Source: a candidate division WWE3 bacterium
GTDB lineage: Bacteria > Patescibacteriota > WWE3 > UBA101185 > UBA10185
Direction of reading: 5' to 3'
DNA: 9,745 bases
Assembly (NCBI GenBank): GCA_020427865.1
Contig: JAGQNX010000066.1
Location: 1 to 9,745, forward strand
The position numbers and the translations under genes are program-made. Below the pieces are notes generated by a model, which did no database searches, was not told the DNA's origin, and saw only the letters and a program-made list of their open reading frames with translations. Shown here in pieces: positions 1-8,500 of this stretch; within the stretch, counting starts at the first letter, position 1; every line of letters starts with the position of its first letter.

Positions 1-3000
1 TCCTATACCAACAAACCCCGTAGAAGCCTTTACACGAACATAATCAGTGGCAGCACCGCCTGAAGCAAATACAAAATCTGCAGGAGATGTAAACACGGCA
101 TTACCATTGGCAGAGTCACGATAAATAGCATTATTTGTTCCAGAATCTTCAAAATAAAACTTACTGTTTGCAGGTATTCTTATATCTCCAGCTACATGTA
201 ATCTAGCCTGAGGGTTAGTAAGACCTATACCAACATAAGTACTAGAGAAGTCTAAATGCATTAAAGGAGTTGCTGTCCAGGAATCCGGATTTGTATCGCT
301 AGCACTAGCACTCATAAATTGCATATAACTACCTAAGGATCTTATACCTGCATGAGCCGTACCAGGATTTAAGAAACCAATACCAGTGTGCACACTACCA
401 GTACCATATATACGTGTACTTCTAGTGGCACCAGAATTGGAAACTGTAAAATAGCTGTTATTTAAAGTGCCTGCACCATCTAACCTAAAACTACCGTTAA
501 TGTGTAACGTGTTTTGAGGGTCGGTTGTACCAAGACCCAAAGATGAGCTCAACATATATGAAGCACCACCACTAGATTGTATGTTAGTAGTCAGAGTTTG
601 GTCAGAATCATACAAACGTAAAAAACCGTTATTTGAAATTGTAGAAAATTGCAACATTACCCGATTACTATTTGCAGTATTTACAATTTGAAAAGGTGTT
701 GCAGAAGAAGGATTTGCATATAAGTCAAAAGCAGCATTTGGACTGTTAGTGTTTATACCAAAACGACCACCTGAAGGAACAATACCTAAGTTCCCAGAAC
801 TATTTACAGTAAATGAGGAATAATTACTAGCATCATATTTTAAACGTAACTGTTCGGAGGTACTCGTAATATCTACTTTCGCACTTGCAGGAGCGGCACC
901 TACGCCTACATCACCTCCAAAGTAATTATCGCCTCCCTGAGAATACAAAGCATAGGTTAGAGTATCAGCAGCAGAAGGTGTTGCTATAAATAACCCATAA
1001 GCATTAGTTGTGGTACCCGAAGTATTAGTAGGGTCTTGAAGATATAAACCGTAAGAATTAGTTATAGTACCAGTACCACTAGGAGTACGTGCCAAAAACC
1101 CATAAGCATTGGTAATTGTAGAAGTATTCGCAACTGTAATTCCAGAAATGGTACCAGAAGCACTAGTGGCTGTTGCAGTACCAGTAGTCCAGGCAATGTT
1201 CGTAAAACCTGTTAAGTTAGCAACATTACCCGTACCAGCATGTTGTGCAATGTTATAAGCAGCTTGCACAGTATTGGTAAAATCATTAGCTCCCTGAGAA
1301 AACATAATGTTGTAATGACCAGAAAACACAGCAGCCGAGTCCGCGGAAGGATTAGCATAATACACTGTCTTTGAAGCAGGTACTGCATCTATGCCTAAAG
1401 TTTCAGTAGAATTTTGCTGTACACCAAATTTGGCACCAAGACTAGTGTTACCAACATTTATTTGTTGGGAACTATCTACACGTGCTACAAAAGTACCACC
1501 AGTATATATATCCAATGTATCCGCAGCTGTTTCGGTTATGTATGTATTACTTCCACCATCAAAGTAAAGTCTTTTAGTAGCATCAATGGCAAGATTTGCA
1601 CCAGTTAAATTTATATCCGTAGTGTTTGTAGCATCTAAATTAAAATCAGTACCATCATGACTAAGTGTAAGATAATCCGTATTACCACTATCATATATAG
1701 TTAAAGAGTTCCCAGATAATAATAGGGTATTATCAAACACCTGAAACCCTCCGGTAGTGTTTACCTGTAAGTTAGAGCCTGTCCAAGAGAGACTGTTGCT
1801 GGTGCTTCCACCAAAATAAAGTGCATTTGTACCACTATTACCACTTAACATAATATCACCAGACACATCGAGTTCTTGTGTAGGATTTGTAGTACCAACA
1901 CCAACATTTCCCCCAGCAGGGTTTAGGCTTATAGGACGGACTGTTGATCCCTCTGTAATAGCTTGAAGAGCACCATAATTAGCAGAGGTATTGTAACCAA
2001 TGTAAAAACGGTTGTTAGAGTTTGTGGCACCATGGATGGCATACTGTGCAGGTGCTTGGGCAGCAGAGTCAGCAACATACAAAGCTTCCCCTATAACTGT
2101 AAGTTCTTGCGAGGGGTTTGTAGTTCCTATACCAAGGGTAGAACCTGACCAATATAGGCCAGAATCAGAAAGACTTGTAGATGTACCCCAATATGGCACA
2201 TAGTTTTGTGTGCCACTACCTGTAACAGTACCTGTTGTGGGTGTTGTCCAAGTTAGTGTACCGGAGCCATTATTGGTGAGTACGGTGCTTGCACCCCCTT
2301 GAGAAGCAGGGAAGGAGTAGGTTACATCACGTATACGTGTAATGTTACCGTTAGAATCAACAGTGAACTGGTTGGTAGCACCAACAGAGAGGAGAGCATT
2401 AGGGTTAGTAGAACCAACACCAACATTTCCACCATCCTCTACAAAAACCCCATTGCCTGCATTATCAACAATATAAACCCCAGAGTCATTAGTAGCAGCG
2501 ATGGTATTAGCATCTAAGAGGATGTTATCAACTGTAACAGAACCCGAGGAGAAGGTGTAAGTACCACTACCCGCATCACCACTGTTAAGTAAATATATAT
2601 CAGTAATTTCAGATGCACCTAAACAATCTGTACAAGTTATACTTGCAACGGTAGTTGCACCCGAAGAATTAATACTAATATCACCAGATAAAGCTACAGG
2701 ATTAAAATTTGTACCATCAGCAACCAATACATAACCTGATGTATTTGTGCCCATATATAAGTCGTCTCCTCTTACTCTAAGATCACCAGTAATATCTAAT
2801 GCTTGTGTTGGAGCAGAAGTACCAATGCCTAAACGATCGTTTGAGGCATCCCAGTAAAACACAGAAGCTTCAGAAGTTAGTGCACTAGAGCTAGACCAAT
2901 ATGCAACACCATTTTGCACACCACTTCCCCCCAAACTACCCCCAGAGGCAGCAGTCCAAGATAAGTTGCCAGAGCCATCATTACTTAGTACATAACCACT

Positions 3001-3969
3001 ACTACTTGCCTGACTAGAAGGCCATGTATAACTTACACCTCTAATACTTGCAAGATTACCACTAGAAGAAACACTAAACTGAGCCGTAGTACCAACATTA
3101 AAGCTAGCATCTAATATATTAACTTCATCCGTTGCTTGATCATCAAATTCAATACGACCCGCAGAAGAGCCTAAACCTAACCAATCATCATCGGCAGTTG
3201 AATCTGCAAAAGTAGCACCACTTGTCATGGAACCTACGGCTGTTATATCACCGCTACCACCAGAACCAATATCTCCACAGTTCCATTTACTCCCGTTCCA
3301 AATTAAACCTTGATCAGTGCTACAACCACTTAAAATGCTAAGACCTGAAGAACTTATTTCTAAACCACTAGCAGATTCTGTAGAGGATGTAGAGAGCGAT
3401 GCCAACTTAATCTTTAAACCATTGGCTTCTTGGCGCAAGCCGTCCCCAGCTTTAAGTTCTAAAGTAACATCTCCGTTATTATTAGAGACATCAATACCTC
3501 CATTAGATGAAATAGACGAAATATACGCACCAATAGATTCTAAAGCACTATTAGTATGGGTATTAGTAATGGTATTACCAAATGGAGAAGACGGGTTTAA
3601 TAGAGTTGTTATATCAACACCATTAATCTTTAAAGAACCTAAGATATTAAGCTCACCAGTATAGTTAATTATGTCTGCAAGGGAGTTAGCCGATACTATT
3701 TTGTCTTTTAATTTAAGATTTAGAGCATTACCCGTAACATCACCACCAAAACGTAAACCAGAAACCTCCAACGCAGCCGAAGCATTTTGCCCTGCATTAA
3801 AAGCGTAGGAATCTATTCGTAAAAAAGCAAAATATAAAGCAAATAAAACAATTAGGGAATAAACAAATGCCCCAAATACAGAGTCTAAAAAGCGTATTAA
3901 ATGTACAGAAATACGTTTACGAAACGAATATTCTTTTTTTGGATCTAGATACACCTCCGGCAGGGACAT
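1..3969 (-). CDS. Giant membrane-anchored surface protein with phage-tail-fibre-like GIGTTNP repeats (3' end outside the window)
   Basis: An uninterrupted minus-strand frame of 1323 codons runs off the left edge, so the C-terminus is missing. ATG at 3969-3967 is the first start; an in-frame TAA lies four codons upstream. Residues 1-30 are basic and a hydrophobic segment at about 31-50 looks like an uncleaved type II signal anchor, leaving the rest outside the cell. About residues 171-213 carry a tail-fibre-like 'GDGL..NGLKIKL' stretch. Then come 'LIWNGSKWNC' (C216, C231), 'CTDCLGASEI' (C446, C449) and roughly eleven GIGTTNP-type motifs starting near residues 379, 515, 611, 688, 838, 1020, 1069, 1143, 1194, 1245 and 1316, several followed by LDVxGDI-like strands. 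These four cysteines are the only ones seen. Composition is rich in G, S, T and N. Such repeats are known from tail fibres and from large CPR proteins of unknown role; a beta-structured stalk or adhesin is inferred. No catalytic domain is visible. A terminal S74 chaperone or NWW domain could lie beyond the edge. Confidence 0.85.
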   Translation of the reverse strand, partial: MSLPEVYLDPKKEYSFRKRISVHLIRFLDSVFGAFVYSLIVLFALYFAFLRIDSYAFNAGQNASAALEVSGLRFGGDVTGNALNLKLKDKIVSANSLADIINYTGELNILGSLKINGVDITTLLNPSSPFGNTITNTHTNSALESIGAYISSISSNGGIDVSNNNGDVTLELKAGDGLRQEANGLKIKLASLSTSSTESASGLEISSSGLSILSGCSTDQGLIWNGSKWNCGDIGSGGSGDITAVGSMTSGATFADSTADDDWLGLGSSAGRIEFDDQATDEVNILDASFNVGTTAQFSVSSSGNLASIRGVSYTWPSSQASSSGYVLSNDGSGNLSWTAASGGSLGGSGVQNGVAYWSSSSALTSEASVFYWDASNDRLGIGTSAPTQALDITGDLRVRGDDLYMGTNTSGYVLVADGTNFNPVALSGDISINSSGATTVASITCTDCLGASEITDIYLLNSGDAGSGTYTFSSGSVTVDNILLDANTIAATNDSGVYIVDNAGNGVFVEDGGNVGVGSTNPNALLSVGATNQFTVDSNGNITRIRDVTYSFPASQGGASTVLTNNGSGTLTWTTPTTGTVTGSGTQNYVPYWGTSTSLSDSGLYWSGSTLGIGTTNPSQELTVIGEALYVADSAAQAPAQYAIHGATNSNNRFYIGYNTSANYGALQAITEGSTVRPISLNPAGGNVGVGTTNPTQELDVSGDIMLSGNSGTNALYFGGSTSNSLSWTGSNLQVNTTGGFQVFDNTLLLSGNSLTIYDSGNTDYLTLSHDGTDFNLDATNTTDINLTGANLAIDATKRLYFDGGSNTYITETAADTLDIYTGGTFVARVDSSQQINVGNTSLGAKFGVQQNSTETLGIDAVPASKTVYYANPSADSAAVFSGHYNIMFSQGANDFTNTVQAAYNIAQHAGTGNVANLTGFTNIAWTTGTATATSASGTISGITVANTSTITNAYGFLARTPSGTGTITNSYGLYLQDPTNTSGTTTNAYGLFIATPSAADTLTYALYSQGGDNYFGGDVGVGAAPASAKVDITSTSEQLRLKYDASNYSSFTVNSSGNLGIVPSGGRFGINTNSPNAAFDLYANPSSATPFQIVNTANSNRVMLQFSTISNNGFLRLYDSDQTLTTNIQSSGGASYMLSSSLGLGTTDPQNTLHINGSFRLDGAGTLNNSYFTVSNSGATRSTRIYGTGSVHTGIGFLNPGTAHAGIRSLGSYMQFMSASASDTNPDSWTATPLMHLDFSSTYVGIGLTNPQARLHVAGDIRIPANSKFYFEDSGTNNAIYRDSANGNAVFTSPADFVFASGGAATDYVRVKASTGFVGIG
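931..1110 (-). repeat. Triple NAYG short tandem protein repeat
   Basis: Residues 954-1005 hold three consecutive units of 17, 18 and 17 residues starting NAYGFLA, NSYGLYL and NAYGLFI, each followed by a proline and a Gly/Ser/Thr-rich turn. A degenerate fourth unit, YALYSQGG, leads into 'YFGGDVGVG'. The period of 17-18 residues would suit successive beta-strand turns of a fibrous stalk; that structural reading is inference. Confidence 0.75.
1894..1911. repeat. 18-bp exact direct repeat, copy 1
   Basis: The 18 bases accaacaccaacatttcc occur here and again at 2413-2430, in the same frame of the giant protein. They encode the N-V-G-V-G part of two GIGTTNP motifs (residues 688 and 515). Exact identity across a 519-base offset could allow homologous recombination and module loss or gain. 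Confidence 0.75.
2080..2367 (-). repeat. Stalk module copy 2 in the giant surface protein
   Basis: Residues 535-630 begin 'FTVDSNGNITRIRDVTYSFP' and continue 'STVLTNNGSGTLTWT', 'GSGTQNYVPYWGTSTSLSDS' and 'LGIGTTNPSQELTVIGEAL'. They align motif by motif with the module at residues 298-397. The conserved core is F-x-V-x-S-x-G-N, then R-x-V-x-Y-x-[WF]-P-[SA]-S-Q, then V-L-[ST]-N-[DN]-G-S-G-x-L-[ST]-W-T. Confidence 0.8.
2413..2430. repeat. 18-bp exact direct repeat, copy 2
   Basis: Second copy of the 18-base direct repeat, identical to 1894-1911. It encodes the N-V-G-V-G motif at residues 515-519 of the giant protein. Confidence 0.75.
2779..3078 (-). repeat. Stalk module copy 1 in the giant surface protein
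   Basis: Residues 298-397 of the giant protein begin 'FSVSSSGNLASIRGVSYTWP' and continue through 'GYVLSNDGSGNLSWT', a Gly/Ser linker, 'GVAYWSSSSALTSEA' and 'LGIGTSAPTQALDITGDL'. The same order of motifs recurs 237 residues further on, so this is a duplicated protein module of about 100 residues. The copies have diverged at DNA level, which argues for an old duplication rather than a recent slip. Confidence 0.8.
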
Positions 3970-3977
3970 ATGTAAGA

Positions 3978-3986
3978 ATTATCACA
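3978..3986 (-). promoter_or_regulatory. Extended -10 promoter of the giant surface protein, predicted leaderless
   Basis: On the minus strand TGTGATAAT matches the extended -10 consensus TGnTATAAT with one mismatch. Only 8 bases separate it from the ATG at 3969, so transcription should start at about 3971, one or two bases before the start codon. That leaves no room for a Shine-Dalgarno sequence, and none is visible. No convincing -35 box is seen at 16-18 bp, which an extended -10 can tolerate. Confidence 0.6.
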
Positions 3987-4021
3987 TAATTAAACAGTCA
4001 GCACCATGGTATTTTGTATTG

Positions 4022-4027
4022 TATAAT
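4022..4027 (+). promoter_or_regulatory. Consensus -10 box of tyrS, predicted leaderless
   Basis: A perfect TATAAT lies 7 bases before the ATG at 4035. A start site about seven bases after the box falls on or next to this ATG, so the mRNA is predicted to be leaderless. The box overlaps the in-frame ATG at 4026, which argues against that start and against the one at 4014. The -35 region is weak. Confidence 0.65.
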
Positions 4028-4034
4028 GGGATAT

Positions 4035-5231
4035 ATGACAAACGTAAACACTGACAAAAACAAAGTAGAAGAGATACTTACCAGAGGTGTGCACGAAGTC
4101 TATACTAGCACAGAACTACGACAAAAATTACTTTCAGGCAAACAGCTTCATATTAAACTAGGAACCGATGTTACAGGTGCAAATCTACATTTAGGACATG
4201 CAGTGCAACATAGAAAGCTAAGAGATTTTCAAGAACTTGGACATAAAGTTACGTTGATAATTGGTGATTTTACAACATTAGTTGGAGATCACTCAGACAA
4301 AATAGATATGCGTTCTGAAACCGATCTTTCGCAAATACGAGAATTTGAAAAACAATACGAAAAACAGTTTTTTAAAACAGTATTACCCGAACAAACTGAT
4401 ATTAGACATAATTCAGAATGGTTAGCACCATTAGATTTTAATGATGTTATTGGGCTAGCAAAACAGTTTACTATTGCACAGATGCTAGACAGAGAAACTT
4501 TTTTGATTCGCTATAAAAATCAAACTCCAATTGGTTTAGACGAATTTTTATATCCTCTAATGCAAGGATATGATTCTGTGGCATTAAATTGCGATGTAGA
4601 AATTGGGGGTACTGATCAAACATTTAATTTACTTGCAGGTAGAAAACTTATGGAAAACAAAGGTATGACTCCTCAAAATGCAATGGCATTAAAGCTTTTA
4701 ATAGGATCAGATGGAAGACCTATGGGTAAATCTTTAAAAAACTATATTCCAATTATGGATACTCCAAATGATATGTTTGGAAAGATTATGGCAAGTGTAG
4801 ACGAAGTTATATTTGACTATTTTGAAATGGTTACAAGAGTCCCTATGAGCGATATTCAAGAAATGAGGCATGAGGTTGAAAAAGGAACTAATCCAATGCA
4901 ATTTAAAAAGCTACTCGCAAAAGAACTTGTAACTTTTTACCATAGTGAAAAAGAAGCTATAGAAGCCGAAAACTACTTTAAAGAAACGGTGCAAGAAGGC
5001 GTTGTAAGAGAAGAAGATATGCTAAGCGTACACCCAAATCCAGAAGATACATTACTACAAGTAATTAAAAGTGTAGATACAGGAATTACATCTAGTGAAA
5101 TAAAACGAATGTTTGCACAAGGTGGTATTGAAGTTAACGGAATAAAAATGGAAGACCCTGCAAAGATCCTTAAACTAAATACAGGAGATCAGATAAAAGT
5201 AGGTAAAAGAAGATATTTAAAGGTAGCATAA
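4035..5231 (+). CDS. tyrS: Tyrosyl-tRNA synthetase
   Basis: A 398-residue class I aminoacyl-tRNA synthetase that activates tyrosine with ATP and charges tRNA-Tyr in the cytosol. The ATP-binding HIGH motif is HLGH at residues 52-55. The tyrosine pocket region contains YPLMQGYDS (173-181) followed by DVEIGGTDQ (188-195). The KMSKS loop is PMGKS, with GKS at 231-233, a variant form. A C-terminal S4-type RNA-binding domain spans about 338-398 (SSEIKRMFAQGGIEVNG). The length is normal for a TyrRS of the group with a short S4 tail. In-frame ATGs at 4014 and 4026 would add 7 or 3 residues, but a perfect -10 box at 4022-4027 makes 4035 the likely start. The next gene follows after two bases, so the pair is probably one transcript. 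Nothing suggests inactivation. Confidence 0.95.
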   Translation: MTNVNTDKNKVEEILTRGVHEVYTSTELRQKLLSGKQLHIKLGTDVTGANLHLGHAVQHRKLRDFQELGHKVTLIIGDFTTLVGDHSDKIDMRSETDLSQIREFEKQYEKQFFKTVLPEQTDIRHNSEWLAPLDFNDVIGLAKQFTIAQMLDRETFLIRYKNQTPIGLDEFLYPLMQGYDSVALNCDVEIGGTDQTFNLLAGRKLMENKGMTPQNAMALKLLIGSDGRPMGKSLKNYIPIMDTPNDMFGKIMASVDEVIFDYFEMVTRVPMSDIQEMRHEVEKGTNPMQFKKLLAKELVTFYHSEKEAIEAENYFKETVQEGVVREEDMLSVHPNPEDTLLQVIKSVDTGITSSEIKRMFAQGGIEVNGIKMEDPAKILKLNTGDQIKVGKRRYLKVA

Positions 5232-5233
5232 AG

Positions 5234-5479
5234 ATGAGCAAAAAGAAAAAAGACTTTCACAAAAAATTTGCAAAACAACACAAAGTTACCGTATCCGAAG
5301 TTGTAGATGAACAGGGAAATGTAAGCTATGTTGCTCTAAACGCAAAACAGCAACCCAACAAATGGAAAAAATTTAAAAAAAATTGGAAACAAAAAGAGAT
5401 TGGAAAAAAGCTCTTTTTTGGACTAATAGCAATAGCTTTAATTGTAACTACAGTATTGCCTTTAATTTTATATAGTTAG
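5234..5479 (+). CDS. Small lysine-rich single-span membrane protein of unknown function
   Basis: An 81-residue protein starting two bases after the tyrS stop, probably translated from the tyrS mRNA; AAAGG at 5219-5223 could act as a weak ribosome binding site about 10 bases before the ATG. Residues 1-59 are strongly basic, with 18 lysines including KKKK at 3-6 and clusters at 43-59. Residues 60-79 form one hydrophobic helix ending two residues before the C-terminus. The positive-inside rule puts the basic domain in the cytosol and the tail in the membrane. The middle stretch 'VSEVVDEQGNVSYVALN' (20-36) looks like a small beta hairpin. I recognise no family. Binding of nucleic acid, ribosome or acidic lipid by the basic part is possible but only inferred. 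Low-GC codon use matches tyrS. Confidence 0.7.
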   Translation: MSKKKKDFHKKFAKQHKVTVSEVVDEQGNVSYVALNAKQQPNKWKKFKKNWKQKEIGKKLFFGLIAIALIVTTVLPLILYS

Positions 5480-5487
5480 TAACTATA
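5471..5487. repeat. Perfect 17-bp palindrome at the end of the small membrane gene
   Basis: TATAGTTA and TAACTATA are exact reverse complements around a single central G at 5479, spanning the TAG stop of the 81-residue gene. As RNA it would give a 6-bp A/U-rich stem with a 5-base loop, which is weak. It could be part of the transcript end or a protein site; no further support is visible. Confidence 0.5.
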
Positions 5488-5494
5488 AGCATTA

Positions 5495-5521
5495 GTGGGC
5501 AATTATTAATTAATTACCCAC
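5495..5521. terminator. Hairpin between convergent genes, possible bidirectional terminator
   Basis: GTGGG (5495-5499) pairs with CCCAC (5517-5521), and after one C/A mismatch AATTA (5501-5505) pairs with TAATT (5511-5515), around a 5-base loop. The hairpin lies between the stop of the small plus-strand gene and the final codons and stop of the minus-strand G8 gene, where a shared terminator is expected. Neither side has a proper run of U, so intrinsic termination would be weak. It may only stabilise 3' ends. Confidence 0.4.
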
Positions 5522-8500
5522 CAATTTACCAAAGTCTCGGTAGAAACTCTTTTACTAATAGTTATCTCTAGTGTTGTAGCGCCTGTAATCTTATAGGTAA
5601 CATTACCCAAGTAATTGACTGGTGTTAAAAACACTAATGCATCCGAATTGTTCGCTAATACATTGGTTGTAATGGTTACCTTACTAGTGTTAGGAGCTAA
5701 TTTTGCCACACCCGACGATTGTGTAACTGACAGATTTGGAACAACTAACCCGTTGTTTCGACTTAAACGCATTACTTCTTTGGGACTAGGTCCACCTGCC
5801 TCAAACACAAGTTCATTGGATTTTGCAGCATCACTGTAAATTACAGCTTGTTCAATAGTATCGTTGTAAAAACGTAAACGTGTACGATCAAGTCCAAGAT
5901 TTCCTCGTTCAACTTCTAGACTACTATTAGGTGAGTTGGTTCCTATACCTACTTTTCCATTCATAAAAGAAGCATTACCGTTAGGAGAGAATCTAAACAA
6001 TGATGCTGTAACACTGGTACCTAAGTCGAGCTCTCCATTTGGAGTGCTACTTATCTCCCAAGATTGTTTTGGTGTCTTTAACCCCAATAGAGTTGCGGTA
6101 TCGGTTCGATCAGTCTCTATTCTAACGGCACCACCTTTTACATGTAAGCGAGATGCAGGTTCTGCAACACCAATACCAACATTACCGTTATAGAAAAACC
6201 TTACAGTCTCTTTACCGCCAACACTAACACCTAACCCTAGTCTATTATTTCCTGTTTCATTAAAAAACCCTGTGCCCAACGCGTTTTCAAAAGTAAGTGA
6301 AGGATTTATTGCAGACCCGGCAGGCATAACAGCACGTGCAGCAGAATTAAACTTAAGATCACCCGATACAGTTATATTGTTATTAAACCAAGCATTACCA
6401 TCAACGGTTAAAATATTCTCGGGAACAAATCTACTTCCAAGTGCAAATTGACCATTACGAGCATCCCATAATAAACCTACAGCGGGCAATACAGTGTTGG
6501 AGTCATCAAAATACCCTAAAGTCTTAGTTAAACCAAAACCATTTAGAGGTGCTTCAACATATGTAGGCAGCGTTGGGACAAGAGCTATGTTATCAGTCTT
6601 TTCTAAAGGCTCCGCATCATTTGTGATTACAAAACCTCCAGGAACTAGTCTCCAGTCTTTATGGTCAGCTACTTTAATATTAAAGCCTAATTTATCAAAC
6701 CATTCTTGCTCTTTGCCTTTGCCAAGTTCTACAAGTTGCAAGTTAGATTTACCTACTAGCTCGCTAGGAATATTAATGAGTGTAACAGGAAAAGGTATAA
6801 AATCTGGATGTTGTTGTGCAGCCCATGCAAGCTTATATTTTTTAGATAAAGAGCTAATGTTAAGAGTTACATTTGTAGGGTACAAAGAGTCAACAGATAG
6901 TTCAGAATTTGCTAGAACGGCTTTAATGTTAGTAGAACTTGTAGTATCAAATAATATATTACCTTCTAGAGCTAGAGTTTCTAACTTTCCACCCAATGTA
7001 ACAACTAAATTAGTTGTATTCTTAAAAACACCGTCATATACACGGCTATCTGTACCTGTTTGAGGAAGCATAATACCTACATCAAAACCTTCTATATGTG
7101 CACGGTTATATCTAGTGGCACCATTTTTTATAGTGGAATTTACCCCATACGTTGAATTAGTAGTACCAATTAAAATAGGGTCAGTAAATTCAAATCCAGA
7201 GGCATCTAAAATGTATATTCCTTGTTTAAGGCTATAACCAACAAACCCATCTATAGTGGATTTGCCATTACCCAAAACATCAGGGTGAGTTTTATCTAAT
7301 AAAATACCGGTATTACCAGCATAGGCTGTATTAGATTTAAAATTTGGAATCGCAATATTACCTACGGGTACAAAACCATCAGGGTAGTCGCCTGTAACTA
7401 ACAAATCCCCAGCATTTACACCTTTAACTCCATCTATACCAACTCCATAATAAGCATAGGCATTACCAGTAAAGCCAGAAACAACATTATTATTAACGAA
7501 TATATTAAATCCGTTAAACCAAAACCCATCGCCTTGATACCCAAAGTCACCATTATCGGAACGGTTATCGTGAGCTTCATTTGCAAGTCCGCTTACGTTT
7601 ATAACAATGTTGTTAGAAAAGTTTCCAATTTCGTCACCGCGCTCTGTTACAAAACCTGCACCAAAAGTGTTATAAGCAATATTGTTATCAAAAGCAGCAC
7701 GGGAACCGTGGTTTACAAAGCCCCAACCAGGTGAATCTTCAACTATATTTCCTGCAATTATTCCGGGAGTGTTTTCTATAGGCAGGTTTCCTATACCAGC
7801 ACGATGAAAATGCAACGGGTAGCGTGCACGTGGGTTGGTTCCTATATGAGTTACAGTACCATCAACAATCTTAGGATCATCAATAGGAACAGCTTTGTTA
7901 GTGCGGCCTAAGCCTTTAAATGAGGTAAACCAAACATTCGCATAGCGTGTCATAAACATTACGTGACCACGCTTATCTACAGTGTTTGTAGCACTAGATC
8001 TAACTATTACATTACGAGTCAAATTAGCCACATGTAACTTTAGTTCTGCAGAAGATGAATGTGCAGGTACAGAATGGATTTTAGATAGATTAACATCCAA
8101 TTCTATTACATTATCTGAAATAGATTTAATTTTGCGTTCTTCAGAATCATTTACATCAGACGAAGTTATAACTAATCTATCGCCAACAGTCCAACCAAAC
8201 GGAGCACTATCTAAAAATATTTTGTTATTGTTAGAGATTCTAGTAACAGGTACAAAGTTACTTTTAGCACTTCCATACATATTCACAGTACCCATGCTAA
8301 TTAGACCTTGTCCTATTTTTAAAGGGTCATAATCTGGAGAATTTGAGTTAGTAGTGTCCAATCCATTGTTAAAATCATTTATTGTTAAGATTGCAGATAC
8401 ATTAGACTTAATAGGGTCTTCTTTTGTTCCCATATCTAAAACACCAGTTGAACTCACAACTAAAGTATCAACAATAAGTTCGGTTTCGACATCGCGTTTA

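Noticed and set aside
1..3969. Prophage or tail-fibre operon
   Set aside because: The repeats resemble tail fibres, but the protein has a membrane anchor and the neighbours are tyrS and recG. No capsid, terminase, baseplate or integrase gene is present in the window.
1..3969. CRISPR array or noncoding repeat region
   Set aside because: The repeated strings are irregularly spaced and in phase with one open frame, so they are protein-level repeats.
4003..4010. ACCATGGT palindrome midway between the divergent -10 boxes as an operator
   Set aside because: An 8-bp palindrome is expected by chance, it lacks extended symmetric flanks, and no regulator gene is nearby.
4719..4740. Loss of the KMSKS motif in TyrRS as a sign of a defective enzyme
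   Set aside because: PMGKS keeps the functional GKS-type loop, a known kind of variant, and all other TyrRS motifs and the S4 domain are present.
6494..7063. Plus-strand open frame of 189 codons inside the G8 gene
   Set aside because: It is antisense to a well-supported protein, and its translation is low in domain-like features, with no promoter or ribosome site. The other plus-strand frames within 1-3969 and 5506-8799 (for example 3317-3664, 7982-8332, 8354-8695) are rejected for the same reason.
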